From Microbacterium schleiferi (GTDB taxonomy: Bacteria; Actinomycetota; Actinomycetes; Actinomycetales; Microbacteriaceae), in NCBI RefSeq assembly GCF_015565955.1, contig NZ_CP064760.1, positions 1,922,001 through 1,986,000 of the forward strand: a DNA stretch of 64,000 nucleotides, written 5' to 3'. Position 1 is the stretch's first letter. Each line of letters opens with the position of its first letter. The translations under genes and the position numbers were made by a program. Below, piece after piece: positions 46,527 to 54,405 of the stretch. The notes beneath the pieces are model-generated. The model worked only from the letters and a program-made list of their open reading frames with translations. It was not told the DNA's origin and ran no database searches.

Positions 46527-47168
46527 TCAGCGACGGATGAGCTCGTCGAAGAACGCAAGGTCGCCGAGGACGTGCTCGCGCATGAGATGAGCCGCGGCCT
46601 CCTCGCCGCCGAGAATCGACGCGCAGATGTCGCGATGCTCATCCCACGACCCGGCAGCGCGCGCAGCCAGCTCCGCTCCGAATATCCAACTGAGGCGGCT
46701 GCGCAGCGTCCTCAGCATCTCGACGAGTTCTCGATTTCCGGAAGCAATCGCCACCGTGTCGTGGAATCGCTCCACCAGCTCCGAATGGCGCTCGGGTTCG
46801 GTCACCGGGTCGAGGGTGCTGCCCTCTTCTGTAAGAGATCGAAGTTCGCGTGCCATCGCCCCTCCGTGGGCAGCCGCGGCAAGCCGCGCCGCCATCGCCT
46901 CGAGTTCGGCGCGGATCGCGATGAGCTCGCGGGTGCCCGATGACTCGGGCTGGGCGACTATTGCACCCTTGTATTTGCGCAACTCGAGAAAGCGCTGCTG
47001 CTCCAGCACCTGAAAGGCCTCGCGCACGGGTACTCGGGAGACGTCGAAATCGGAAGCAATCTCCTCCTCGCGAAGCCGGCTGCCGGGAACGTACGAGCCA
47101 TCGATGATCCGTCCCCGGATCGCGGCGGCAATCACGTCGCGCAGGGGAAGCCCAGCACGAGAAGCCAT
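46527..47168 (-). CDS. GntR-family (FCD) transcriptional regulator
   Basis: A 213-aa regulator. N-terminal winged helix with LRDVIAAAIRGRIIDGSYVPG, then SRLREEEIASDFDVSRVPVREA (signature core VSRVPVREAF). A C-terminal FCD all-helical ligand domain (about 80-213) follows, with the metal-binding Asp/His pattern in VERFHDTVAIASGN and DEHRDICASI. It sits between the two catabolic gene chains on the same strand, so it is the obvious candidate for controlling them, probably with a triazine intermediate as inducer. Confidence 0.88.
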   Translation of the reverse strand: MASRAGLPLRDVIAAAIRGRIIDGSYVPGSRLREEEIASDFDVSRVPVREAFQVLEQQRFLELRKYKGAIVAQPESSGTRELIAIRAELEAMAARLAAAAHGGAMARELRSLTEEGSTLDPVTEPERHSELVERFHDTVAIASGNRELVEMLRTLRSRLSWIFGAELAARAAGSWDEHRDICASILGGEEAAAHLMREHVLGDLAFFDELIRR

Positions 47169-47217
47169 GCTCCTCACTCTAGGGACCAACCCCGCCAGAT
47201 GCCGAGTTCCGGTCGCC

Positions 47218-48032
47218 TCAGCTGGATGCTCCCCCGCTTGCGGACGATTCCGCCTCCGTCGCGTCCAGTCGCGCGTTCAGCCCGTCGACGATGCGATGCA
47301 AGCGATCATCCCGCAGCAGATCCGGCTCACGGGGTCGCTCGAACCCCACTTCGACGACATCGGCGACCTGCGCCGGTCTGGCGCTCAGCACGACGACTCG
47401 GTCGGCGAGGAACACCGCCTCCTCGACGCTGTGCGTGACGAGGAGCGTCGTGATGCGCAACCGCGTCCACACCGCCTGCAGCTCCACATTGAGTCGTCGT
47501 CGCGTCACCGCGTCGAGCGCTCCGAACGGCTCGTCCAGAAGCAGAACGGAGGGATCCAGAGCCAGAGCCCGCGCGATCGAGACTCGTTGACGCATCCCGC
47601 CGGAAAGCTGGGACGGGCGCGCATCGGCGAAGCCCCGGAGTCCGACCAAGTCGATCAGATCATCTACCTGGTGCCGATCGACGTCACGGCCCGCGACTCG
47701 GAAAGGGAGCTCAATGTTCTTGCGCACCGTCAACCACGGCAGCAGTGCGTGGTCCTGGAACGCGACACCCAGGCGATGATCGCGCGCGAGGACTCGCGGA
47801 TGCTCACCGGCGATCGTCACGGACCCCGAAGTCGGCTCGTCAAGTCCGGCAATCATCCGCAAGATCGTCGACTTCCCCGAGCCCGACGGGCCGATGAGCG
47901 CGACGAACTCCCCTCGGCGATCTCCAGGTCTACCCGCTTGATCGCCTGGACCGACGCTCCGCGCTTCAGCCGGAACGACTTCGAGACCGCCTCGACCCGC
48001 ACGCTGCGCCCGAGAGGCGCGCCGGCGTTCAT
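47218..48032 (-). CDS. nitrate/taurine/NMT1-type ABC ATPase, frameshifted
   Basis: A ~270-aa SsuB/TauB-type ATPase. Walker A is GPSGSGKSTILR, the Q loop VAFQDHALLPWL, the signature LSGGMRQRVSIARAL, Walker B VLLLDEPFGALD and switch His in LVTHSVEEAV. The true N-terminus reads from ATG 48032 (MNAGAPLGRSVRVEAVSKSF) and joins EGEFVALIGPSGSG after restoring one G near 47905. ATG 48032 overlaps the amidohydrolase stop. It energises the two permeases encoded upstream. Confidence 0.88.
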
Positions 48033-49441
48033 CGGCCCACCTGGAGTCGTGCGCGGTCCGCGATGCCGCGGGAACGCTCCGAGGCCTCCCGCACCAGGGC
48101 CGCGAGGTCGCCGTCAGCGCCAAGGAAGGTAGGAACGCCGCGTTCGACGACGACCCGACCGTCGACTATCACGGTACGTACCGCGACCGTGGGTTGCAAG
48201 AATACGAGCGCCGCGTACAAGTCGGCCGCGGGCGTCATCCGCGGCTCCTCCAGATCAAGGATGACGAGGTCGGCGCGCTTGCCGACCTCGATCGATCCGA
48301 TCAGGTCATCCATACCCAGAACCCGCGCTCCCTCGATCGTTGCCATTTCCACGACCCGCTGCGGACTGATCGCCCCCGGGTCACGACTCACCGCGCGGTG
48401 CAGGAGCGCCAGGAGCTTCATCGAACCGAAGAGATCGACCGCATCCGAGCAGTTCGCATCGTCCGTGCCGATCCCCATCGGGATGCCCGCCCGGAGCATT
48501 CGCGGAACCGGCGCGACCCCGGCGCCTAGAAAGGCGTTGCTCGCCGGCTGCGTCGATACCCGGGTGCCCGATTCTGCGAGCAACCGGATCTCACGATCGG
48601 AGACGTCGATGCAGTGCGCCGCGAGCAACCTCTCATCGAGCGCACCGACGCTGTCGAGATACTCGACCGCGCCCATCATGTGCTGCACGCGCTCCCGCTC
48701 GTCCTCGGCGACGTGCATCGTCCACATGGTTCCGCGCTCGCGCGCGATCTGTCGGCTCCGCTGCAGGGCGCGTCGGGAGACGATTCCGGGGATCGCCGGC
48801 GACGGCCACACTCGGATCCGACCCTCACCGGCCCTGTCGTACCTCCGCACGATCTCATCGAGGTCGGCCAAGACGCGATCGGTGTCGACGAAGATGTCGC
48901 TGTCCGGAACGTCCGGGGCCTTCGCACGGACCGCGCCGAGATAATCCTCGAAACCCGGCGCAGGCTGGTCGGCGAACATGCGAGCGTATACAGCGCGGAT
49001 GCCGCTCTCGACGAGGGCCTCGACAGTGCTCGCCGCGGTGGAGACCATGGAACGCGTTCCAGCATCCTCGTTGTCAACGATCGTCGTCACACCGTTCATC
49101 AACGCCTCCGTCGCGAACAGCAAGGTCGCGCACCGGATGTCGTCGTTCTCGTACACGCTCAGGCCCGGGTACAGCACGTTGTAGAGCCACTCGTAGAGTG
49201 GCCGATCGTGGGAGTAGCCGCCGCGAAGCAGGATCTGCGGCACATGGGTGTGCGCGTTCACGAGTCCCGGGATCACCGCGCGCCCCGCCGCCTCGATCAC
49301 CCGCGAGCCGACGGGAATCTCGACGTTCGATCCCACTGCGACGATCTCGCCGTCCTCGACCAACACGGTCGCCCGCTCGAGGTCGCGGCGCTCATCGTCC
49401 ATCGTCAGCACTCGCGCGTCAACGATCGCCACCGCGCTCAT
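48029..49441 (-). CDS. AtzA/TriA-like amidohydrolase, likely aminotriazine deaminase
   Basis: A 470-aa amidohydrolase-superfamily enzyme closely resembling AtzA (atrazine chlorohydrolase) and TriA (melamine deaminase). Metal ligands are H64 and H66 (NAHTHV), H243 (TMHVAE), H276 (LLAAHC) and D327. At positions distinguishing the two it is TriA-like: L82 and L90 (TriA 84, 92), D123 (TriA 125), D328 and C331 (GIGTDDANC). Hydrolytic removal of an amino group, as in melamine to ammeline, is therefore predicted over dechlorination. Other purine- or pterin-like amines cannot be excluded. It overlaps its neighbours by 4 bp each side. Confidence 0.82.
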   Translation of the reverse strand: MSAVAIVDARVLTMDDERRDLERATVLVEDGEIVAVGSNVEIPVGSRVIEAAGRAVIPGLVNAHTHVPQILLRGGYSHDRPLYEWLYNVLYPGLSVYENDDIRCATLLFATEALMNGVTTIVDNEDAGTRSMVSTAASTVEALVESGIRAVYARMFADQPAPGFEDYLGAVRAKAPDVPDSDIFVDTDRVLADLDEIVRRYDRAGEGRIRVWPSPAIPGIVSRRALQRSRQIARERGTMWTMHVAEDERERVQHMMGAVEYLDSVGALDERLLAAHCIDVSDREIRLLAESGTRVSTQPASNAFLGAGVAPVPRMLRAGIPMGIGTDDANCSDAVDLFGSMKLLALLHRAVSRDPGAISPQRVVEMATIEGARVLGMDDLIGSIEVGKRADLVILDLEEPRMTPAADLYAALVFLQPTVAVRTVIVDGRVVVERGVPTFLGADGDLAALVREASERSRGIADRARLQVGR

Positions 49442-50472
49442 GCCCGCGCCTCCTCGCCGGCTGCCACCGCATCGAGCTCCGCGAGCAGCGCGCTACGACG
49501 GTCATCGTCGCAGAAGGCCGACTCGATCGATGTTCGCGCGATGGCGAGAAGGTCATCGCGCTGCCAGCCGAACGCCCGCGCGGTCGCGGCGTACTCCTGG
49601 TCGAGAATCGATCCCAGGGCAGTGCCGTCGTCGGTGTTGAGGCTGATCCGCACCCCGGCTTGCCGCAACTCCTCGACTGGATGCGCGGCCCGGCTCTCGG
49701 TAAATCCAAGAGCGACGTTCGACCCCGGGCAGATGCCGAGCGGGATGCCTCGGTCGGCGATCTCGGCGACCAGCGCCGGTTCCTCGATCGCGCGGAAGCC
49801 GTGATCGATACGATCGGCCATCAGGAGGTCGATCGCATCGCGGACACCCTCGGGACCACTGGACTCCCCTGCGTGAACGGTCCGGTAAATGCCACGGGAT
49901 GCCGCGCGGCGGAAAGTGTCGGCGAACCTTGCGGACACACGCCCGGCAACCGCTTCGTCGCCGTCGATCGACAGGGCGACCACCCGCGGATGGTCCCGCT
50001 CCAGCATCCAATCCAGCAGTTCATCGGCCTCAGCGGCGGATTGCTGGCGCAACAAGCTCAGGCACAGGCCAGTCGACGGGAGTCCGTCCTGTTCCGCCTC
50101 TCGCCATCCGGCGTCGAGGGCGTCGACGAGTCCCGCGATATTTCCGCGCCAGGCCTCCCAGTGGGTCGGGTTGATGATCACGTCGGTGTAGCGGATGCCG
50201 CTGGCCGCCTGCCTCTGGGCGAACCGATAGGCGACGGATGCCGCGTCGTCGGCGGTCCTGACCAGCGACGCACCCCAGTCGAGGAACTGGAGAAATTCGG
50301 TGAGTCCGTCGAAATCGAAGAGCTGCTCGGCCGGTCGGCGAAGGGGCACCCCGTACTTGCCGGCCAGTCGCATCAGCTCCTCCCGGTCGATGCATCCGTC
50401 CAGGTGCACGTGGACCTCGGCTTTGGGTACCGTCCGTACCCAAGCCTCGTCGATGTTGTCGTTCACGATCAT
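49438..50472 (-). CDS. adenosine deaminase-family hydrolase
   Basis: A 344-aa ADA-superfamily enzyme. Zinc ligands appear in KAEVHVHLDGC (HxH), HAGESSGPEGV (His-Ala-Gly-Glu, catalytic Glu), RIDHGFRAIEE (His) and SLNTDDGTALG (Asp-Asp). Length fits the family. The usual LPKAELHLH start is conserved as VPKAEVHVH. Set between triazine-like transport and hydrolase genes, it may deaminate an amino-triazine intermediate (ammeline, ammelide) or an adenine-like compound; the substrate is inference. Overlaps the permease and amidohydrolase genes. Confidence 0.85.
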   Translation of the reverse strand: MIVNDNIDEAWVRTVPKAEVHVHLDGCIDREELMRLAGKYGVPLRRPAEQLFDFDGLTEFLQFLDWGASLVRTADDAASVAYRFAQRQAASGIRYTDVIINPTHWEAWRGNIAGLVDALDAGWREAEQDGLPSTGLCLSLLRQQSAAEADELLDWMLERDHPRVVALSIDGDEAVAGRVSARFADTFRRAASRGIYRTVHAGESSGPEGVRDAIDLLMADRIDHGFRAIEEPALVAEIADRGIPLGICPGSNVALGFTESRAAHPVEELRQAGVRISLNTDDGTALGSILDQEYAATARAFGWQRDDLLAIARTSIESAFCDDDRRSALLAELDAVAAGEEARA

Positions 50473-51260
50473 CCCTTCCCATTACTGCCGTCGTGATAAG
50501 CCGCTTCGAGCCACCGCGTCACGGCCGAAGCCAGCCCGAAGAATGCGAGAGAGAGCACTGTGGCGACGATGGCGGCACCCCAGGATCGCGACATGTCGTA
50601 GGAGACCCGCGACACCACGAAGAGCTGCCCGAGACCCGACGACCCGACGACGAACTCGGCGAGCAGCACCCCGACCACCGACCCGACCGCAGAGAGCCGG
50701 AACGCCTCCAAGAGCGAAGGGACCGCGGCCGGGAGATCGAGCCGCCGGAACCTCGTCCATCTCGAGGCTCCCAGCACCGTCAGCAGGTCCTGCTTGCTGC
50801 GCGAGGCGGAGGCCAGACCGCGCGACACCAGGACGAACGCTGGAAAATACGCGACCAGTGTGGCGACGACCAGCACGGTCGGCGTTCCGTAACCGACAAT
50901 CCGCGCGAAGATCGGAACCATCGCCACCATGGGAACAGCGCGGACGATCAGCACCGCGGGCCGCACCGCCGCACGCACGACTCCTGAGAGATGGGCCGCG
51001 ATGGCGAGTCCGATGCCAAGCAGTTGTCCCAGGACGAGACCCGTCGCGGCCAGCCCGGCGCTCACCGTGAGGTCGGGAAGATACGCATCCGGATGTCCGA
51101 CCAGGTCGGCGAGAACACTCGCCGGGGAGGGCATGACGACCCGGTTGACCTGCCCGATCACGACCCACAGCGCCCACGCGGCGACGATCGCCACGACCGC
51201 CACGTTGTCCCAGGCGAACCGGGCGACCGCTCGCCCGATAGCCGTCACGCGCGCGTTCAC
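50469..51260 (-). CDS. ABC transporter permease 2 (SsuC/TauC type)
   Basis: A 263-aa inner-membrane permease with about six helices and the cytoplasmic coupling motif EAFRLSAVGSVVGVLLAEFV (EAA-type loop preceded by LGASRWTRFRRLDLPAAVPSLL; core LPAAVPSLLEAF). GTG 51260 overlaps the stop of permease 1. It works with permease 1, the NMT1-type binding protein and the ATPase at 47218. Confidence 0.87.
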   Translation of the reverse strand: MNARVTAIGRAVARFAWDNVAVVAIVAAWALWVVIGQVNRVVMPSPASVLADLVGHPDAYLPDLTVSAGLAATGLVLGQLLGIGLAIAAHLSGVVRAAVRPAVLIVRAVPMVAMVPIFARIVGYGTPTVLVVATLVAYFPAFVLVSRGLASASRSKQDLLTVLGASRWTRFRRLDLPAAVPSLLEAFRLSAVGSVVGVLLAEFVVGSSGLGQLFVVSRVSYDMSRSWGAAIVATVLSLAFFGLASAVTRWLEAAYHDGSNGKG

Positions 51261-52039
51261 AGCCCGAACCTCGCCGCGCTCCGCCGGGCGAGTGACGCAG
51301 CGCCGCCGTAGACGATGCTGGCGGGCACTGCGGTCAGGACCCCCGCCGCCCACAGCAACGGGATGTCGTAGTTCTGCATCGAGTTGATCAGCAGGGGCCC
51401 GATGCCCCGGGCGGAGCCGAACCACTCGCCGATCACCGCCCCCAACAGGGCCGCGGGAATCGCCAGCTGAAGAGCCGCGAACACCGCTGGGAGCGCCGCG
51501 GGCGCTTCCAGCTGCGCGAGCACCGCGATCCGCCGGGCACCCAGTACGGCAAACAGGTCCTCCTGCGCCGCCCGTCGGGTCCACAGCGCGGAGCAGATGA
51601 CGACAAAGGCAGCGAAGTAGGCCGCTGTCGCCGCCAGCGCCGCGGGCACGACGGCGCGGGGCAGAAGGACCATGAGCAGCGGGCCGAGGGCGACGACCGG
51701 AACCGCCTCGACGAGAACCGCGAAGCGCTCCGCCGGGCGACGCGTGACCGGCATCAGGCGGGAGAGCACCGCGGTCGCCACCGCGGCGCTGATTCCGATC
51801 ACGCCGCCGAGAAGCCCCTCCTGGACGGTCACCCCGAGCGCCCCCCACAACCTCGGCGCACGCGCGGGATCGACGATCACCCACAACACGTCGGTGAGGG
51901 GTGGCCAGGAGGTGGAGAGGACCCCGGTCCGGCCGATGATCTCCCACGCCGAGGCGAAGAGGAGCACGCCGATCACGATCTCGATGGTCTTTCGGGACCG
52001 CGTCGCCGTGCCGACCGGACCGAGGTCCTGCACAGTCAT
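51257..52039 (-). CDS. ABC transporter permease 1 (SsuC/TauC type)
   Basis: A 260-aa permease with six predicted helices and the EAA-like loop LGARRIAVLAQLEAPAALPAVF (core LEAPAALPAVFAAL), then GAVIGEWFGSARGIG. It overlaps the binding-protein gene upstream (stop 52036) and permease 2 downstream. Two different permeases imply a heterodimeric channel. Confidence 0.87.
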   Translation of the reverse strand: MTVQDLGPVGTATRSRKTIEIVIGVLLFASAWEIIGRTGVLSTSWPPLTDVLWVIVDPARAPRLWGALGVTVQEGLLGGVIGISAAVATAVLSRLMPVTRRPAERFAVLVEAVPVVALGPLLMVLLPRAVVPAALAATAAYFAAFVVICSALWTRRAAQEDLFAVLGARRIAVLAQLEAPAALPAVFAALQLAIPAALLGAVIGEWFGSARGIGPLLINSMQNYDIPLLWAAGVLTAVPASIVYGGAASLARRSAARFGL

Positions 52040-53082
52040 CGGAGCAGGGTTGCCGATCCGCCGAAGACCTCGTCGAGCAGCGATTCGTCAACGTAAGTCG
52101 CGACATCAGGAAGATCGGTCATGCCCGCAGCCCGCAGGATCGGGTACATCTTCTGCTCGATGTCCTCCGCCGAGATCCGCAACAGACCCGACTCCGCGGT
52201 GAGATCGCTCGTCGTCATCGGGATCTGATTGATGTTCTCCTTGATCTGCTGGCTCAGCGAGAGTCCCAGGTCGGCTCCCCACACGTCGACCGCGAGCTGC
52301 GCGGCCACTTCGGGGTCGTCGGCGTTCTTCTCCCAGCCCTTCACGGTAGCCCGCAACCAGGCGACAACCAGGTCGCGGTTCTCTTCCAGGTAGGTGCGGT
52401 CGACGAAGATCATGTTGGAGTAGACATCCAGACCCAGGTCCTGCCACGACACGCTGGTGTAGTCCACACCCTGCTCTTCGAGGATGAGTCCCTGGTTGGT
52501 GGCGAAGGCGGTGATCCCGTCGACGTCTCCGTTCACGAGCGCTTGCACGTCGTAGCCGATCGGCACGAACTCGTAATCCGGCTCTAGCCCGTTGATGGTG
52601 AAGATGGCATCCAGTTCACGCTGCTGCCCCTGGGGGCTTCCGATGCGCTTGCCGATCATGTCCTCGACCGAGTTGATCGGGTTCTCGGAGAGCGACAGGA
52701 TTGCCAATGGGCTCTCCTGGTAGACAGCACCGACGAGCACCACGTCGGCTCCCTCCGACACGGCGTCGATGAACGAGGTGAAGTTCGTATCGAGTCCGAT
52801 CGGTGCGTCACCGGATGCGACGATCTGAACGGTGTTGGAGACGTTGGGGCCGCCCGGCAGCCATTCGGCGACGATGCCCTCCTCCGCGTAGTAGCCCTCG
52901 CTCTCGGCGATCCACATTCCGGCGAACTCCACGTTGGTGACCCAGTTCAGCTGTGTCGCCACGACCGGAAGGGACTCTTCCTCGGTCGATGGCTCCGCCG
53001 CACAACCGGCGATCGTCAGCATCCCCACCATGGTCGCACCCGCCCAGGCGAGACGCCTATCGCGGTGGCTTGAAGTCTTCAT
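52036..53082 (-). CDS. NMT1/THI5-like substrate-binding lipoprotein
   Basis: A 348-aa binding protein. Lipoprotein signal with MLTIAGCAAEP (Cys near residue 25), then the NMT1/ThiY-type fold (TQLNWVTNVEFAGMWIAESEGYY, core EFAGMWIAESEGYY; IGLDTNFTSFIDAV). Family members bind small heteroaromatic ring compounds and their precursors such as HMP, riboflavin or nitrile- and sulfonate-type ligands, so a triazine or pyrimidine ring is reasonable. ATG 53082 heads the first gene chain, 48 bp downstream of a GTATAC site. Confidence 0.86.
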   Translation of the reverse strand: MKTSSHRDRRLAWAGATMVGMLTIAGCAAEPSTEEESLPVVATQLNWVTNVEFAGMWIAESEGYYAEEGIVAEWLPGGPNVSNTVQIVASGDAPIGLDTNFTSFIDAVSEGADVVLVGAVYQESPLAILSLSENPINSVEDMIGKRIGSPQGQQRELDAIFTINGLEPDYEFVPIGYDVQALVNGDVDGITAFATNQGLILEEQGVDYTSVSWQDLGLDVYSNMIFVDRTYLEENRDLVVAWLRATVKGWEKNADDPEVAAQLAVDVWGADLGLSLSQQIKENINQIPMTTSDLTAESGLLRISAEDIEQKMYPILRAAGMTDLPDVATYVDESLLDEVFGGSATLLR

Positions 53083-53122
53083 AAGCCTCTCAATTCTCGC
53101 GGCAATCATGACGCGATCTCTC

Positions 53123-53142
53123 GCGTTTTGTATACGATCCAT
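53123..53142. promoter_or_regulatory. candidate GntR/FCD operator upstream of binding-protein gene
   Basis: GTTTTGTATACGATCC centred on GTATAC (53130-53135). It shares GTATACGA with the site at 46473-46478. The two lie upstream of the two gene chains and nowhere else noticed in the cluster. Confidence 0.55.
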
Positions 53143-53269
53143 GCTCGCTGGCTGTCGTTGCGCGGGCATGGCCTGAACATTTCCAGCGTGTAAAAGATGC
53201 TGCGCCGCCCGCAGGGGCGGGTCACCGGCGCCGTTCCCGGCACTGAAGCGTTCGGCGAGCACCCCGAAG

Positions 53270-53312
53270 TCAGGCGGTCGCTGCGATCCTCAGGATCACA
53301 ACGCCGACGATC
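53270..53312 (-). pseudogene. C-terminal fragment of a small membrane protein gene
   Basis: Minus-strand reading gives IVGVVILRIAATA then stop, nearly the same as the end of the protein at 54078-54395 (VVGVVILRIAAVS). Homology ends abruptly at about 53312. It is a stub marking a recombination breakpoint. The gap 53143-53478 holds no intact gene. Confidence 0.6.
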
Positions 53313-53478
53313 GACGACCCCCGCGATCCGGGAATTCGCGCGGCGATACCTGGGCGTGCTGCCGTGGCGCCTCGCCCACCGGGCGCGGTTCCTCCTGCTG
53401 GTGGCGCCCGTGAGGCTCGTCGTCGTGGGCTCCGGGGCGGTCTGGACCCGTGGTCGGCGTGATCGGTGCCTTCACGTC

Positions 53479-53900
53479 ATGATCGTCGCGTTCATCCGGC
53501 ATTGTCAGGCCGACTGGAACGCCGAGGGACTCATCCAGGGATCGAGCGACATCCGGCTCAACAACACCGGACACCGATAGGTGGCGGATACCCCGATGAC
53601 CCTGCGCTCACTGCCGTGGATGCGGTCGTGAACTTCCCGCTCCTGCGCGCCCGCGAGACGGCCCGCATCATCGCGGAAGGGCTGAACACCCCGTTCGGCA
53701 CCGCGTATCCGAAGCTCGCCGAACGCGACTACGGCGAGCTGGAGGGCACCTCGGCCGCCGCCGCGATCGCGCGCTGGCCCGACCGGGAGTATCCGGGCGC
53801 AGCGTCGCTCGACTCCGTCGCTGTGCACGGGGTCGTGGCCCTGACCCGCATCGCCACCGACTTCCCGGCAAGGCGGTGCTCGTGGTCTGCCACGGCACGC
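53479..53900 (+). pseudogene. histidine phosphatase (phosphoglycerate mutase-like) remnant
   Basis: Begins like a histidine phosphatase (MIVAFIRHCQADWNAEGLIQG), but RHG is changed to RHC, and a stop follows at TGHR (53578-53580). A shifted frame continues with NFPLLRARETARIIAEGL and DYGELEGTS, up to VLVVCHGT near 53893. The domain is then cut and joined to a carbonic-anhydrase-like fragment. Altered catalytic residue, internal stop and truncation together mark it as dead, unlike the single-indel genes elsewhere. Confidence 0.75.
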
Positions 53901-53901
53901 G

Positions 53902-54081
53902 AGGTGGTGGTGCTCGAGGGGCACGATCGTGCCGCCGCAGTCGCTCGTCGCGGGCATCCCGGGCAAGGTGCGCCGCGAGCTCACTGACGAGGAGGTCGCG
54001 GGGTTGCTCGGCAACTCCGCGCGCTATGTGCCGCGGTCGAAGGTGTACAAGGCGGCGGAGGGTCAGGACGCCGCGGGTTAG
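53902..54081 (+). pseudogene. partial copy of gamma-carbonic anhydrase C-terminus
   Basis: Encodes VVLEG...VPPQSLVAGIPGKVRRELTDEEVAGLL and YVPRSKVYKAAEGQDAAG in shifted frame, matching the end of the gene at 41023-41540 almost residue for residue (given here in pieces). The 5' two thirds are absent and the junction with the phosphatase remnant lies at about 53900. Confidence 0.75.
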
Positions 54082-54395
54082 GACACCGCCGCGATCCGCA
54101 GGATCACGACGCCGACGACCGGCACCAGCGCGACGACCAGCGCCAGGATCGCGATGCCGCGCGCGAGACCGCGCACGAGGCAGACGATCGAGATCACCAG
54201 CGCCGCCAGCACGAGCGCGGCTCCGGCGAGGAACAGCACGATGAATCCACCCGCTCCGCTGCCGCTGCCGTCGAGGGCGGCGGGAACCCCGAGCACGAAG
54301 CCGGCGTACATGGCGGCGGTGCCAAGCACGGCGAGCAGGAGGGCGATGCCGGCAGGGACGCGGGTGGGGCTGACGTAGACGTCGCTGTCACTCAT
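54078..54395 (-). CDS. small membrane protein, hypothetical
   Basis: A 105-aa protein with three hydrophobic segments: 14-32, 45-72 and 78-102. The N-terminal 13 residues are polar. Family not recognised. Its stop overlaps the end of the carbonic-anhydrase fragment, and its start lies 10 bp from the target site of IS copy B, so its promoter is probably cut off. A 13-codon piece of a paralogue lies at 53270. Confidence 0.6.
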   Translation of the reverse strand: MSDSDVYVSPTRVPAGIALLLAVLGTAAMYAGFVLGVPAALDGSGSGAGGFIVLFLAGAALVLAALVISIVCLVRGLARGIAILALVVALVPVVGVVILRIAAVS

Positions 54396-54405
54396 GGCGA
54401 CCACC

